A stretch of DNA of 39,906 nt. Source: Janthinobacterium sp. GTDB taxonomy: Bacteria; Pseudomonadota; Gammaproteobacteria; Burkholderiales; Burkholderiaceae_D. The stretch covers positions 1-39,906 of the forward strand of contig NZ_RFSK01000054.1 of NCBI RefSeq assembly GCF_009923995.1, in the 5' to 3' direction. Made by a program: the position numbers and the translations under genes. Under the pieces are notes generated by a model, which worked only from the letters and a program-made list of their open reading frames with translations, made no database searches and was not told where the DNA came from. Position 1 is the first letter of the stretch. Each line of letters opens with the position of its first letter. Below, piece by piece: positions 39,861 to 39,906 of the stretch.

Positions 39861-39906
39861 AAAACCTGGCCAGACGAATCGGAGAGGGTTGCGCTTGCAA
39901 GCGCAA
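39861..39906. repeat. tmRNA-end composite repeat, copy C (runs off the edge)
   Basis: Identical over all 46 bases to the first 46 bases of copy B, ending exactly with the palindrome TTGCGCTTGCAAGCGCAA. The window stops inside the repeat. The rest of the repeat, and probably the full ssrA gene on the minus strand, should follow. The 134 bases between the last gene and this copy hold nothing I recognise. Confidence 0.85.

Noticed and set aside
37481..39906. CRISPR array or integron attC array
   Set aside because: Repeat units are 200-300 bp with different decay, spacers are 0.5-1.3 kb and contain genes, and neither cas genes, integron integrase nor attC core sites are visible.

Overview
The window reads as an ordinary chromosomal stretch of a high-GC, flagellated betaproteobacterium, most likely an Oxalobacteraceae member (Janthinobacterium/Massilia/Duganella type). 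This is an inference from gene families, codon use and the form of the tmRNA end; no rRNA or complete tRNA is present to prove it. Genes are dense, mostly on house-keeping or environmental-response themes. No integrase, transposase gene, prophage or CRISPR array is visible.

Layout. 0-4.7 kb: end of a flagellar gene (FliT-like chaperone), an HDOD signalling protein, a secreted M13 zinc peptidase, a methyltransferase and a CsbD-like stress protein. 4.8-9.5 kb (minus strand): dipeptidyl-peptidase IV-type S9 peptidase, PhzF-like isomerase and MATE exporter. 9.7-13.85 kb: five consecutive genes for secreted beta/gamma-crystallin proteins with 2, 3, 3, 2 and 1 domains (11 domains in all). Three of the five upstream regions share a two-block motif. 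13.9-15.2 kb: cbpA-cbpM co-chaperone pair. 15.2-18.4 kb: LysR/azoreductase divergent pair and small conserved proteins. 18.5-20.6 kb: NAD salvage pair, nicotinamidase and nicotinate phosphoribosyltransferase. 20.8-22.4 kb: ABM-domain protein, a small unknown protein and a DJ-1/PfpI protein. 22.4-25.3 kb: soluble NarX-like kinase, NarL/FixJ regulator and a Crp/Fnr regulator without an Fe-S cysteine cluster. 25.3-30.1 kb: MFS exporter divergent from an HxlR-DadA-GlxA operon, then an M24 peptidase. 30.1-37.4 kb: exported unknown protein, TipA-like MerR regulator with a perfect autoregulatory-type operator, LysR divergent from a PRISE-type reductase, SMP-30-like lipoprotein, GNAT acetyltransferase and three unknown proteins.

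The right end (37.5-39.9 kb) is the most unusual part. It is a lower-GC accessory tract in which one composite sequence recurs: a left arm, a palindrome, an AT-flanked terminator, the last 25 nt of a tmRNA-like gene, and a right arm. There is a degenerate copy, a right-arm-only copy, a well-preserved copy, and the start of another copy at the window edge. Between the copies lie single small cargo genes, one of them a COQ7-type di-iron hydroxylase with all six metal ligands. I interpret this as stepwise accretion of small cassettes at the 3' end of ssrA, whose full-length copy probably lies just beyond the right edge.

A second unexplained structure is a 116-135 bp element bounded by inverted termini and carrying a central hairpin. 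It appears three times (after csbD, after pncB, after the NarL-type regulator), each time starting within a few bases of a stop codon.
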